In this document: piece after piece, positions 17,127 to 26,001 of the stretch
Layout of the letters: every line of letters starts with the position of its first letter
Position numbering within the stretch: the stretch's first letter is position 1
Assembly (NCBI GenBank): GCA_027619415.1
Contig: JAQCFO010000016.1
Coordinates: 1-39,393 of the forward strand
Direction of reading: 5' to 3'
Origin: Bacteroidota bacterium
Lineage (GTDB): Bacteria; Bacteroidota; Bacteroidia; Flavobacteriales; Flavobacteriaceae
Length of the DNA stretch: 39,393 nt
The notes under the pieces: generated by a model
The model's input: only the letters and a program-made list of their open reading frames with translations
Databases searched by the model: none
What the model was told of the DNA's origin: nothing
Position numbers and translations under genes: made by a program

Positions 17127-18818
17127 ATGAGTTCTGAAAGTAAACTGATTAATGAATTAAAAGTCATTGCAGGCGAAAAATATATACTTACCGCAAAATG
17201 GAAGAAACAACAATATAGTAAAGGATGGCGATATGGAGAAGGAGATGCATTAGCGGTTGCTAAACCAGGATCATTACTTGAAATTTGGAAGGTTCTACGA
17301 ATTTGCGTGGAAGCGGATGTTATTGTTATTATGCAAGCTGCTAACACAGGCTTAACTGGAGGATCTACTCCTCATGGCAATGATTATGATCGTCCTATTG
17401 TCATTATCAGTACTATGCGTGTAGATGGTATACAAGTAATAAATGAAGGAAAACAAATTATAGGATTTTCAGGAAGCACATTGTTTGGATTAGAAAACAA
17501 GTTAGCTCCATTCAAAAGAGAACCACATTCAGTAATTGGCTCATCATGTATAGGCGCTTCAATTGTTGGCGGTGTCTGCAACAACTCTGGTGGGGCATTA
17601 GTAAAAAGAGGTCCAGCTTATACGGAGCTTTCTCTTTATGCAAAAATTAATTTAGGAGGGGAGCTTGTGCTAGTAAATGAATTAGGTATAGAACTTGGAG
17701 AAACTCCAGAAGAGATTTTAACTAATTTACAAACTAACAATTATACTAAAAACCAAATACAATTTCCTGACAAACTAGCCTCTGACAACGAATATCAGAA
17801 GCGAGTAAGAGATGTAGATGCAAGTACACCTGCACGTTATAATGCAGATGGCCGTCGATTACATGGTGCTTCTGGATGTGCAGGAAAAATTGCTGTTTTT
17901 GCTGTACGCTTAGATACTTATCCTATTCCAAAGCGTCAACAGGTATTTTATGTAGGCACCAATAGTTCTTATGTATTAGGTAAAATTCGTAGAGACATAT
18001 TGTCTAAGTTTCAAAACCTTCCTACTTCAGGTGAGTATTTACACGGAGACTGTTATGATGCTGCTAAAAAATACAGTAAGGATACTTTTGTGGCGATTGA
18101 CAAAATGGGTCCCAGTTTTATTCCAAAATTATTTGAAATCAAACGAAAAGTAGATCTCCTTTCTAAAAAATTCAAATTTCTTCCTGATAATTTATCAGAC
18201 AGACTCATGCAGTTTTTAAGTAATTTCTGGCCTAATCACCTTCCTAAAAGAATGGAACAATATAGAGATAAATATGAGCATCACTGGGTAATTGAAATGT
18301 CTAATGAAGGAATTGATGAAGCAAAAGCATACTTTGAAAAATTCTTCAAAGAAAATGAAGGAAACTTTTTTGAATGTACTGAAATCGAAGCTAAAAAGGC
18401 AATCTTACATCGATTTGTTGCTGCTAGTGCAGTAGGTCGTTATCACGTTTTAAATAAAAAAAATTCAGGTGAAATGATGTCTATGGATATTGCTTTTCCT
18501 CGTAATGAAAAAGACTGGTTTGAGAAATTACCTCCAGAGATTGATGATTTATTAGAGATGAAATTATATTATGGTCACTTATTTTGCCATGTATTACATC
18601 AAAACTATATTGTTAAAAAAGGAGTTGATGCTGATGCATTAAAAGAGAAGTTATTAAAAACATATGATGTTAGAGGCGCTGAATATCCAGCCGAGCATAA
18701 TGTAGGTCATGAATATTTCGCAAAACCATCGCTCTCGAAATTTTATAAAAAATTAGATCCAACTAACGGTTTTAATCCTGGTATTGGACGCACTAGTAAA
18801 CTTAAATATTGGAAATAG
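17127..18818 (+). CDS. dld: Respiratory D-lactate dehydrogenase (FAD, quinone-linked)
   Basis: A 563-residue flavoprotein of the Dld type, a peripheral membrane enzyme that oxidises D-lactate to pyruvate and passes electrons to quinone. The N-terminal FAD-binding domain (about residues 35-260) has AANTGLTGGSTPHG and SSCIGASIVGGVCNNSGGALV. The C-terminal membrane-binding cap (about 270-563) has the family's typical blocks, such as KYEHHWVIEMS, and ends with PAEHNVGHEYFAKPS and GFNPGIGRTSK. Length matches E. coli Dld. It is the first of four plus-strand genes, 35 bases before aroC. Its arginine codons are mostly CGN (about 16 of 24 by my count), whereas aroC next door uses nearly all AGA/AGG, which suggests a different origin. 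TAATTTTA (17115-17122) sits 4 bases before the ATG. Confidence 0.93.
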   Translation: MSSESKLINELKVIAGEKYILTAKWKKQQYSKGWRYGEGDALAVAKPGSLLEIWKVLRICVEADVIVIMQAANTGLTGGSTPHGNDYDRPIVIISTMRVDGIQVINEGKQIIGFSGSTLFGLENKLAPFKREPHSVIGSSCIGASIVGGVCNNSGGALVKRGPAYTELSLYAKINLGGELVLVNELGIELGETPEEILTNLQTNNYTKNQIQFPDKLASDNEYQKRVRDVDASTPARYNADGRRLHGASGCAGKIAVFAVRLDTYPIPKRQQVFYVGTNSSYVLGKIRRDILSKFQNLPTSGEYLHGDCYDAAKKYSKDTFVAIDKMGPSFIPKLFEIKRKVDLLSKKFKFLPDNLSDRLMQFLSNFWPNHLPKRMEQYRDKYEHHWVIEMSNEGIDEAKAYFEKFFKENEGNFFECTEIEAKKAILHRFVAASAVGRYHVLNKKNSGEMMSMDIAFPRNEKDWFEKLPPEIDDLLEMKLYYGHLFCHVLHQNYIVKKGVDADALKEKLLKTYDVRGAEYPAEHNVGHEYFAKPSLSKFYKKLDPTNGFNPGIGRTSKLKYWK

Positions 18819-18853
18819 AACATAATAAACCTATTTTTAAATAAATTTTAAAA

Positions 18854-19918
18854 ATGGCAGGAAATTCTTTTGGAAATATATTTAAATTATCAACATTTGG
18901 AGAATCTCATGGGCCTGCATTAGGAGGAGTAATTGATGGTTGTCCCTCTGGATTAAAAATTGATCTAAGTGCTATTGAGTTAGAGATGGACAGAAGAAAG
19001 CCTGGTCAATCTACTATAGTTACACAAAGAAAAGAACAAGATATTGTGACTTTTTATTCTGGAATTTTTGAAGGTAAAACTACCGGAACTCCAATTGGTT
19101 TTTTAATACACAATACAGATCAAAAGTCTAAAGACTATTCTCATATTAAAGATTCCTATAGACCCTCACATGCAGATTACGTTTATGATAAAAAATATGG
19201 TCATAGAGATTATAGAGGAGGAGGAAGAAGCTCTGCTAGAGAAACTGCCTGTAGGGTAGTGGCTGGAGCGATAGCCAAACAAATATTATCAGATGTTAAA
19301 ATAACTGCTTTTGTTTCTTCAGTAGGCGAGATTAAAATTGACAAACATTACAGTGAATTAGATTTTTCAGAAATTGAAAAAAATCCTGTTAGATGTGCTG
19401 ATCCAAATACAGCAGCATCTATGGAAAAATTTATTAAAGAGATTAGAAAAGAAGGTGATACCATTGGAGGAGTAGTAAGTTGTGTTATAGAAAACACGCC
19501 TGTAGGACTAGGAGAACCAGTATTTGACAAGCTTCATGCTGATCTTGGAAAAGCAATGCTTTCTATTAATGCTGTAAAAGGTTTCGAGTTTGGAAGTGGT
19601 TTTCAGGGAACACGATTAAAAGGCAGCCAACATAATGATTCTTTTAATGCTGATGGCAAAACAAAAACAAATAATTCTGGAGGTATTCAAGGTGGAATCA
19701 GCAATGGAATGGATATTTACTTTAATGTAGCTTTTAAACCTGTTGCAACAATCATGAAAGCTCAACAAACGATTGATTCTAATAATAATGTAGTTGAAAT
19801 GAAGGGTAAAGGAAGACATGATCCATGTGTTGTTCCTAGAGCGGTGCCTATTGTAGAAGCAATGGCTGCTTTAGTTCTAGTGGATTTTTATTTAATTAAC
19901 CGTACAATTAAACTTTAA
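18854..19918 (+). CDS. aroC: Chorismate synthase
   Basis: A 354-residue enzyme, the last step of the shikimate pathway: 5-enolpyruvylshikimate 3-phosphate to chorismate, needing reduced FMN. Signature blocks are all present: [18 protein letters not shown] near the N-terminus (residues about 17-34), RPSHADYVY and [17 protein letters not shown] in the centre, and [18 protein letters not shown] near the end. Length is normal. The stop and the ATG of the following symporter share one base (TAATG), so translation is probably coupled. No other aro gene is nearby. Confidence 0.97.
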   Translation: MAGNSFGNIFKLSTFGESHGPALGGVIDGCPSGLKIDLSAIELEMDRRKPGQSTIVTQRKEQDIVTFYSGIFEGKTTGTPIGFLIHNTDQKSKDYSHIKDSYRPSHADYVYDKKYGHRDYRGGGRSSARETACRVVAGAIAKQILSDVKITAFVSSVGEIKIDKHYSELDFSEIEKNPVRCADPNTAASMEKFIKEIRKEGDTIGGVVSCVIENTPVGLGEPVFDKLHADLGKAMLSINAVKGFEFGSGFQGTRLKGSQHNDSFNADGKTKTNNSGGIQGGISNGMDIYFNVAFKPVATIMKAQQTIDSNNNVVEMKGKGRHDPCVVPRAVPIVEAMAALVLVDFYLINRTIKL

Positions 19919-21174
19919 TGAAAAAATTAGCCCTACACTGGCAAATTATTCTAGGAATGTTCATAGGAATAATCTTCGCTTTAATATTAACGAATATAGA
20001 AGGAGGTAAGCTCTTTATTTCTAACTGGATCAAACCTTTTGGAACCATATTCATTAATTCATTAAAACTTATAGCTGTTCCTTTAATACTAGCATCTTTA
20101 ATTAAGGGAGTTTCAGACTTGAAGGACTTGTCTAAACTTTCGTCAATGGGAGGAAGAACTATATTTATTTACTTATGCACAACATTAATGGCAGTTGTTA
20201 TCGGTTTAGTTAGTGTTAATATTATAAATCCTGGTAATTCTATTTCTGATCAAACTAGAGAAGAACTTCTTATAGCTTATTCTGACAATGCAGATGATAA
20301 AATATTAGCTGCCAATAATCAGAAAAATGCAGGACCACTTCAACCTCTTATAGATTTAGTCCCTTCCAATATAGTTAGTGCAACTGGTGATAACCGAAAC
20401 ATGTTACAGGTTATATTTTTTGCTATTCTTTTTGGAATTTCTATGATTCTAATCCCCTCTAAGAAATCTAAACCTGTCAAAGACTTCTTTGACTCTTTTA
20501 ATGAAGTTATTTTAAAAATCATTGACCTTATTATGTTAGCTGCACCTTATGGAGTTTTTGCTCTTCTTGCTGCACTAGTAGTTGAAGCACCAAGTTTAGA
20601 TCTATTTAAAGCATTAGGATTATATGGTTTAACTGTATTATTTGGACTTTTAATAATGATCTGTATTTACATAGTACTGGTAAAAGTATTGACAGGGAAA
20701 AGTCCTTCTTATTTTCTTAAAGGAATCTCACCTGCTCAACTTTTAGCTTTTTCAACTAGCTCAAGTGCCGCTACTCTTCCTGTAACAATGGAAAGAGTTC
20801 AGGATCACTTAGATGTAGATGAAGAGGTGAGTAGCTTTGTCCTTCCTATTGGAGCAACAATAAATATGGACGGCACTAGCCTTTATCAAGCAGTAGCAGC
20901 TGTATTTATAGCTCAAGCTTTTGGAATGGAACTGAGTTTATACGCACAACTAGGAATCGTTACTACTGCCACTTTAGCATCTATAGGTTCAGCAGCCGTT
21001 CCTGGCGCTGGAATGGTAATGCTTGTCATTGTTCTTGCTCAAGCAGGAATACCTGAAGCTGGTCTGGCTTTAATTTTTGCTATTGACAGACCACTAGATA
21101 TGTGTAGAACCGTTGTGAATGTTACTGGAGATGCTACAGTATCTATGCTTGTAAATAAATATAGAAAGAAGTAG
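19918..21174 (+). CDS. Dicarboxylate/amino acid:cation symporter (DAACS family, GltP-like)
   Basis: A 418-residue inner-membrane carrier of the glutamate/aspartate/C4-dicarboxylate family, driven by Na+ or H+. Residues about 8-26 and several later segments are membrane helices. The hairpin signatures are intact: FSTSSSAATLPVTME (serine-rich hairpin), INMDGTSLYQAVAA (NMDGT cation site) and GSAAVPGAGMVML (second hairpin), followed by DRPLDMCRTVVNVTGDA. The Arg in the last motif is the residue that in glutamate transporters contacts the side-chain carboxylate, so an acidic amino acid or dicarboxylate is the likely substrate. It overlaps aroC by one base and precedes the DUF1028 gene by 20. Confidence 0.93.
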   Translation: MKKLALHWQIILGMFIGIIFALILTNIEGGKLFISNWIKPFGTIFINSLKLIAVPLILASLIKGVSDLKDLSKLSSMGGRTIFIYLCTTLMAVVIGLVSVNIINPGNSISDQTREELLIAYSDNADDKILAANNQKNAGPLQPLIDLVPSNIVSATGDNRNMLQVIFFAILFGISMILIPSKKSKPVKDFFDSFNEVILKIIDLIMLAAPYGVFALLAALVVEAPSLDLFKALGLYGLTVLFGLLIMICIYIVLVKVLTGKSPSYFLKGISPAQLLAFSTSSSAATLPVTMERVQDHLDVDEEVSSFVLPIGATINMDGTSLYQAVAAVFIAQAFGMELSLYAQLGIVTTATLASIGSAAVPGAGMVMLVIVLAQAGIPEAGLALIFAIDRPLDMCRTVVNVTGDATVSMLVNKYRKK

Positions 21175-21194
21175 CAAAAATTAAATCATCTGAT

Positions 21195-22172
21195 ATGAAA
21201 AAATTAATTATACTTTTATTTCCCGTTTTATGTTTTTCTCAAAAAGGTGTTTATCAAAATGATTTTGCACATACTTATTCAATTGTAGCTAGAGATGCTA
21301 ATACAGGAGAAATGGCAGTAGGAGTTCAAAGTCATTGGTTTTCAGTAGGCACATTAGTAAGCTGGGGGAAATCTGGCGTTGGTGTTGTTGCTACTCAATC
21401 TTTTGTAAATCCAAGTTATGGGCCAAAAGGATTAGAATTCATGGAAAATGAAGTATCGGCAGAAATGGCCTTATTAAACTTAATTTCTAAGGATGAAGGG
21501 CGACATTACAGACAAGTTGCAATGATCGACAAAAATGGCTCTGTAAGTGCTTATACTGGTCAAAAATGTATAGAAAGTGCTAGCCATTATATTGGAGAAA
21601 ATTTTTCTGTTCAAGCTAACATGATGCTCAATGACATGGTCGTGCCTGCGATGAAAGAAGCATTTATTAAAAATGCCACTTTGCCATTGGCTGAGAGAAT
21701 TATAAAAGTATTTGAAGCAGCCGAGAGTGTTGGCGGAGATATAAGAGGAAGACAATCTGCTGCACTAATAGTTGTTGGACCTGAAAAAACAAAAAACTCT
21801 TGGGAAGACAAGAAAATCGATTTGAGGGTGGATGATAGTGAAAATCCTGTTAAAGAAATTAAAAGATTACTTAAAGTGTATAGGGCATATGAACACATGA
21901 ATAAAGGGGATCTAGCTATTGAAAAGAATGATATGGATTTAGCATTGAAAGAATATTCATTGGCACAGGACCTGTTTCCTGAAAACATTGAAATGAGTTT
22001 TTGGAAAGCGATTGCTTTAATTAATAATAAAGAAGCTAATCAAGCAAAACCAATACTTATAAAAGTCTTTGAAAAAGATTCTAATTGGAGGAAATTGATA
22101 TTAAGATTACCTAGTTCAGGTTTAATTTCATTATCAAAAGAAGATTTAGAAACTTTTTTAAATGGTTTTTAA
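21195..22172 (+). CDS. Secreted DUF1028 protein (Ntn-hydrolase-like) with C-terminal repeat region
   Basis: A 325-residue protein with a short Sec signal peptide (residues 1 to about 16, ending CFSQ). Residues about 24-220 are DUF1028: HTYSIVARDANTGEMAVGVQS, then GVGVVATQSFVNPSYGPKGLE, and GGDIRGRQSAALIV. This family has an Ntn-hydrolase-like fold; its reaction is not established. The C-terminal 90 residues look like one or two TPR-type helical hairpins (KGDLAIEKNDMDLALKEYSLA, with EANQAKPILIKVFE following). The enzyme should be periplasmic or exported. It is the last gene of the dld-aroC-symporter-DUF1028 run and converges on the DCC gene with 43 bases between. Confidence 0.85.
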   Translation: MKKLIILLFPVLCFSQKGVYQNDFAHTYSIVARDANTGEMAVGVQSHWFSVGTLVSWGKSGVGVVATQSFVNPSYGPKGLEFMENEVSAEMALLNLISKDEGRHYRQVAMIDKNGSVSAYTGQKCIESASHYIGENFSVQANMMLNDMVVPAMKEAFIKNATLPLAERIIKVFEAAESVGGDIRGRQSAALIVVGPEKTKNSWEDKKIDLRVDDSENPVKEIKRLLKVYRAYEHMNKGDLAIEKNDMDLALKEYSLAQDLFPENIEMSFWKAIALINNKEANQAKPILIKVFEKDSNWRKLILRLPSSGLISLSKEDLETFLNGF

Positions 22173-22215
22173 AACACTTGAGCTGATTGTTTACTCGTTT
22201 ATAATGAATTAAGGT

Positions 22216-22623
22216 TTAGTCAATAAACTGACCTGGCTTATTAAACTTAGAAATATCACATTGTTCAAGTTTTCCAAAAAGCTTGTATCTATTTTTGGCT
22301 ATTTTTTTATAAATAAAATCAGTAAATGAAATAGGTAGTAAATTTAAAATTAGAAATACATTCCAAAAACCACCAATAGTTTTAATTATTCTAAAAACTG
22401 CTGTCGATTTTGTATAAACTTGGTCATTAGTTCTAAAAAGTACTGTGTTTAATTCATTAGAATCGTATTTTAAATCGTTTAATAGTTTTTGACCTGATTC
22501 TCCTTGAAGTGATGAGAATTTAAGAATTTCTTTAGAGTCAATTTTCACTATAAGATTCACAAAAAAATCACACAAACCACAAATGCCATCATAATAAACC
22601 ACAAATTCATTTTTTTCTATCAT
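22216..22623 (-). CDS. DCC family thiol-disulfide oxidoreductase-like protein (DUF393)
   Basis: A 135-residue protein with the family-defining YYDGICGLCDFFV near the N-terminus, giving Cys15-x2-Cys18 after the Asp. DCC proteins are predicted thioredoxin-like; substrates are generally unknown. The protein has no signal peptide, though the stretch around residues 85-105 is moderately hydrophobic. Its ATG overlaps the mutS2 stop in an ATGA (22620-22623), so it is probably translated from the mutS2 transcript. Confidence 0.85.
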   Translation of the reverse strand: MIEKNEFVVYYDGICGLCDFFVNLIVKIDSKEILKFSSLQGESGQKLLNDLKYDSNELNTVLFRTNDQVYTKSTAVFRIIKTIGGFWNVFLILNLLPISFTDFIYKKIAKNRYKLFGKLEQCDISKFNKPGQFID

Positions 22624-24773
22624 TTGACGTATTCTAAACGGCTTAAGTCTACTTTAGTAATAAAAGTTCCATAATTGACTGTTGCTTTATTTTTTTCAAT
22701 TTTATCTATTGTACCAACTGAAATACCATCTTCTAACCTGACTTTATCGCCTAATTTAAGCTCAACTAAAACTTTCTTTTTATTTAAAGTTATAGATTTA
22801 TTTATTTTTTTTTCTTTTCTAATAACTTTAAGCTCTTTGTTTAATGTTTCTTGAGTTTTAATATTTTTATTTATATCAAATTTAATTTTTGAAAAATTAA
22901 CTATTTTCCTTTTAGAATTTAAAGTGTCTACTAATTTCAATACTTCTGAAACAAGGTTCCTTTTTTTATTATCATTAAAATAACGCTGGGCAATCTCATT
23001 TAATTTATTTCCGGCTATAATCATTCTCTGATTACTATCAAATAGTTCTTGATATTTAATAAGCTTTGACTTTATTTTATCATTTGTAATATCTAGTTTT
23101 TCATTTTCTTTTCTAAACTTACTTTCTTCATCCTTTAGAGAATTTGTTGTTTTATCAAGCTCTAATCTCTGTTTCTGCAATTTTGCAATAGTAGCATCAA
23201 ACCTTACTTTTCCTCTTTCAATCTTTTTCTTTGCTCTGTTTATTATACTATATGGAATACCATTTTTTTGAGCTACTTCAAATGTGAATGAACTTCCTGC
23301 TTGACCTACTATCAAATTAAAAGTAGGTTCCAGCGTCTTATCATTAAACTGCATATTTGCATTTGACATATTTGGAAGCTCATCTGCTAATAACTTTAAG
23401 TTAGAGTAATGAGTTGTAATCACACCAAAACTTTCTCTTTCATAAAAAACTTCTAAAAATATTTCTGCTAAAGCGCCTCCTAATTCAGGGTCTGAACCTG
23501 TGCCAAACTCATCAATTAAAAAGAGAGTCTCTGAATTACATTTTCTAAGAAAATTATTCATGTTTTTCAACCTATAACTATAAGTGCTTAATTGATTTTC
23601 GATAGATTGATTATCACCAATATCTGAAACTATATTTTGAAAAACGGAAATTTCACTACTTTGATGAACAGGTATTAAAATACCGGATTGAATCATTAAT
23701 TGAAGTAATCCTATTGTTTTAAGAGTAATACTTTTACCACCTGCATTAGGCCCTGAAATAACTATAATTCTATTGCCTTTATTTAATTCTATGGTTTGGG
23801 GATAAGTTTTTATGCCTAAACTTTTATTATTACAATAGAGTAGGGGGTGAAAAGCATTTTTAAGAAATATAACTTTATCTCTTGAAAGATTGGGTTTAAT
23901 ACCATTAATTTCATTTGCATACTTAGCTTTAGAATATATCACATCTATTTTAGCTAAATAACTTTGATAATTTTTAAGTAAAGAAATATAGGGTCTTAAA
24001 AAACTAGTCAATTCTTTTAGTATTCTTTTAATCTCCTGATCTTCATCATATAAAAAATCTTGTAACTTTCTGCTTTGTACAAGAGTTTCTTGTGGCTCTA
24101 TATAGACTATAATACCTGTTTTAGAGCTTCCCATAATTTGACCCTTAACTTTACGTCTATGCATGGCTTTTACAGCTAACACTCGTCTATTGTCAATAGT
24201 AGACTCTTTTATTTCGTCTAAATAACCTGAAGCATTGTAAGAATTTAGAGCACTAGAAAAGGATTGTCTAATCTTTGATTTAGTTGTGTTTATTCCTTTT
24301 CTAATTTCTAATAAATCTATAGAAGCATTATCTTTAATTAGACCGAATTTGTCAATTACAGAGTTTATTTCATTTATTATATTTTTTTCAACTAATAAAA
24401 ATTCAACTAATAAAAAAATGTTTTTATAATACTCTTTAAATTTTTTTAAAAATTTAATATGAGATATTGTGAGTTCTACAACAACTTTAATTTTTCTAAA
24501 TGATTCAATATCAAGTTGACTATTTTCTATATCTATAATCTTTAAATCTTTAGAAATACTCTCAAAAACATGATTAGGAAAGTTATTGTCATTCTCTAAA
24601 GAAGAAAGATACTCTGAAACTAAATTTAGTGAAAAATTAATGTCAGTAAATTCATACTGAGGGCCTAAATCACTTAACAGTTCCTTACCTAGAGAAGTAA
24701 CACAATATTTTGAAATTGAATCAACAACAAAATTGAATTCTAAATCCTCTAAAGTTTTCTTGGGAATTGGCAA
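22620..24773 (-). CDS. mutS2: MutS2-type DNA mismatch repair ATPase without Smr domain, TTG start
   Basis: A 717-residue MutS2. Residues about 1-280 hold the core and clamp helices, Walker A is GPNAGGKS (341-348), Walker B with the signature is LFLIDEFGTGSDPELGGAL, and about 510-620 form a long charged coiled coil. After it comes a KOW-like segment (LGDKVRLEDGISVGTIDKI) and the protein ends, so the C-terminal Smr nuclease domain of Bacillus-type MutS2 is absent. MutS2 proteins act in recombination control or on stalled or collided ribosomes; which applies here is open. The only plausible start is the TTG at 24773, since a stop lies four codons upstream and no ATG follows for many residues. 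It is divergent from ung. Confidence 0.92.
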   Translation of the reverse strand: MPIPKKTLEDLEFNFVVDSISKYCVTSLGKELLSDLGPQYEFTDINFSLNLVSEYLSSLENDNNFPNHVFESISKDLKIIDIENSQLDIESFRKIKVVVELTISHIKFLKKFKEYYKNIFLLVEFLLVEKNIINEINSVIDKFGLIKDNASIDLLEIRKGINTTKSKIRQSFSSALNSYNASGYLDEIKESTIDNRRVLAVKAMHRRKVKGQIMGSSKTGIIVYIEPQETLVQSRKLQDFLYDEDQEIKRILKELTSFLRPYISLLKNYQSYLAKIDVIYSKAKYANEINGIKPNLSRDKVIFLKNAFHPLLYCNNKSLGIKTYPQTIELNKGNRIIVISGPNAGGKSITLKTIGLLQLMIQSGILIPVHQSSEISVFQNIVSDIGDNQSIENQLSTYSYRLKNMNNFLRKCNSETLFLIDEFGTGSDPELGGALAEIFLEVFYERESFGVITTHYSNLKLLADELPNMSNANMQFNDKTLEPTFNLIVGQAGSSFTFEVAQKNGIPYSIINRAKKKIERGKVRFDATIAKLQKQRLELDKTTNSLKDEESKFRKENEKLDITNDKIKSKLIKYQELFDSNQRMIIAGNKLNEIAQRYFNDNKKRNLVSEVLKLVDTLNSKRKIVNFSKIKFDINKNIKTQETLNKELKVIRKEKKINKSITLNKKKVLVELKLGDKVRLEDGISVGTIDKIEKNKATVNYGTFITKVDLSRLEYVK

Positions 24774-24815
24774 AGTAATTATTTATATTTTAAGTTATAA
24801 AAATAGACAAATTCA

Positions 24816-25478
24816 TTGAAGGTAAATATCGAAAAAAGTTGGTTAAAATTATTAGAAAGTGAGTTTAATAAAAAATATTTTTTTCAACTTACAGACTTTA
24901 TTGAGAATGAATATAAATCTAAAGATTGTTATCCTCCAAAAGATCTAATCTTCTCAGCATTTAACAAGTGTAGTCTTGATAAAGTAAAGGTTGTGATTTT
25001 AGGTCAAGATCCTTATCATGGATTAAATCAAGCTAATGGCCTTTGTTTTTCAGTAAAGTCAGGGATGAATATTCCTCCTTCATTATTAAATATTTTTAAA
25101 GAAATTAAATCAAGTTTTAATGATAGGTCGGAAAGTGATCTTAGTGATTGGGCAAATCAAGGTGTTTTACTTTTGAATTCTATTTTAACTGTGGAAGAAG
25201 GATTGCCAGGAAGCCATTCAGAAAAAGGTTGGGAAGAGTTCACGAAATGTGTAATCAAGTTAATTTCAGACAGAAAGCAAAATATTGTATTTATGTTGTG
25301 GGGTGGATATGCAAAAAAGAAAGAGTCATTAATAGATTCAAAAAAACACTTAATACTCAAGTCTGGTCACCCATCTCCAATGAGTGCTAACAGAGGGTAT
25401 TGGTTAGGTAATAAACACTTTTCAAAGTGTAATGATTATTTGAAAGAAAATGGAATGAAAGTTATTTACTGGAGTTAA
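24816..25478 (+). CDS. ung: Uracil-DNA glycosylase, TTG start
   Basis: A 220-residue family 1 enzyme that excises uracil from DNA. The water-activating loop is GQDPYHG with catalytic Asp65 (63-69), uracil-binding LCFSV (76-80) follows, PPSLLNIFKEI (87-97) is the conserved loop, LLLNSILTV (118-126) is the next motif, and the leucine-loop motif is GHPSPMS with His185 (184-190). Length is normal. Translation starts at TTG 24816, giving MKVNIEKSW, which matches the family's usual N-terminus; no ATG is available in frame upstream. It heads a plus-strand run with ybjQ 38 bases downstream. Confidence 0.95.
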   Translation: MKVNIEKSWLKLLESEFNKKYFFQLTDFIENEYKSKDCYPPKDLIFSAFNKCSLDKVKVVILGQDPYHGLNQANGLCFSVKSGMNIPPSLLNIFKEIKSSFNDRSESDLSDWANQGVLLLNSILTVEEGLPGSHSEKGWEEFTKCVIKLISDRKQNIVFMLWGGYAKKKESLIDSKKHLILKSGHPSPMSANRGYWLGNKHFSKCNDYLKENGMKVIYWS

Positions 25479-25516
25479 CAAAAATTTCAATACTTTTAAT
25501 TTAAATATATTATGTC

Positions 25517-25831
25517 ATGATAATAACAACAACAGAGACCTTGCCTAATAAAACAATTACTGAAAGTTTGGGAATAGCACGAGGATCTACAGTAAGAGCT
25601 AGAAATGTTGGTAGAGATATTTTTGCCACTTTTAAAAAGTTAGTAGGAGGAGAGATAGAAGAATACACTAAGCTTCAAGCTGATTCTAGAGAACAAGCAC
25701 TTTCTAGAATGATTAGTGATGCTGAAAAACTAGGAGCTAATGCAATAGTCAATGTTAGGTTTATGACATCAGTAATCACTCAAGGAGCTTCAGAAGTTTT
25801 AGCCTACGGCACAGCAGTTAAAACAAATTAA
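25517..25831 (+). CDS. YbjQ/UPF0145 family protein
   Basis: A 104-residue small soluble protein of the YbjQ family, recognised by GIARGSTVRARNVGRDIFA (residues 19-37) and the strand-helix block SRMISDAEKLGANAIVNVRF. The family forms pentamers and is often labelled putative heavy-metal-binding on thin evidence; no metal-binding Cys or His cluster is seen here. It is followed after two bases by a 36-codon membrane peptide gene. TACTTTTA (25491-25498) lies 18 bases before the ATG. Confidence 0.85.
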   Translation: MIITTTETLPNKTITESLGIARGSTVRARNVGRDIFATFKKLVGGEIEEYTKLQADSREQALSRMISDAEKLGANAIVNVRFMTSVITQGASEVLAYGTAVKTN

Positions 25832-25833
25832 AA

Positions 25834-25944
25834 ATGAATTATAACACTATTTTTCTTGGTATTGCTTTAGTTATTTTAATAGCAGCAGTTATTAATAGAT
25901 TTTCTAAGTCTAAAAGTGAAAATTTTAAAAAAAGAGACAACTAA
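25834..25944 (+). CDS. Small single-pass membrane protein (36 aa) coupled to ybjQ
   Basis: The reading frame starts two bases after the ybjQ stop and encodes MNYNTIFLGIALVILIAAVI followed by NRFSKSKSENFKKRDN. Residues about 5-20 form one hydrophobic helix and the remaining 15 are strongly basic, which predicts an N-out, C-in orientation by the positive-inside rule. The tight spacing and AAAAATG start context suggest real translation. No known family comes to mind. Whether it works with YbjQ is only suggested by adjacency. An 18-base near-palindrome follows it directly (25947-25964). Confidence 0.6.
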   Translation: MNYNTIFLGIALVILIAAVINRFSKSKSENFKKRDN

Positions 25945-25946
25945 TT

Positions 25947-25964
25947 ACATTCCTTAAGGTATGT
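25947..25964. repeat. Near-perfect 18-base palindrome between the small membrane gene and the DUF805-like gene
   Basis: ACATTCCTTAAGGTATGT pairs with its own reverse complement except for one position in each arm, centred on CCTTAAGG. It lies 3 bases after the small ORF and 37 bases before the next start. It could be an operator for the downstream gene or a terminator stem, but no T-run of note follows. Confidence 0.35.
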
Positions 25965-26001
25965 CTTAGTAAAACTTTAGTATCTTACAAACAAAAAATC
26001 T

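Noticed and set aside
22173-22215. Bidirectional terminator between DUF1028 and the DCC gene
   Set aside because: I looked for a stem with a T-run and found no convincing hairpin in the 43 bases.
25148-25390. Plus-strand ORF of 80 codons overlapping ung in another frame
   Set aside because: It lies wholly inside conserved ung coding sequence and has no family features.
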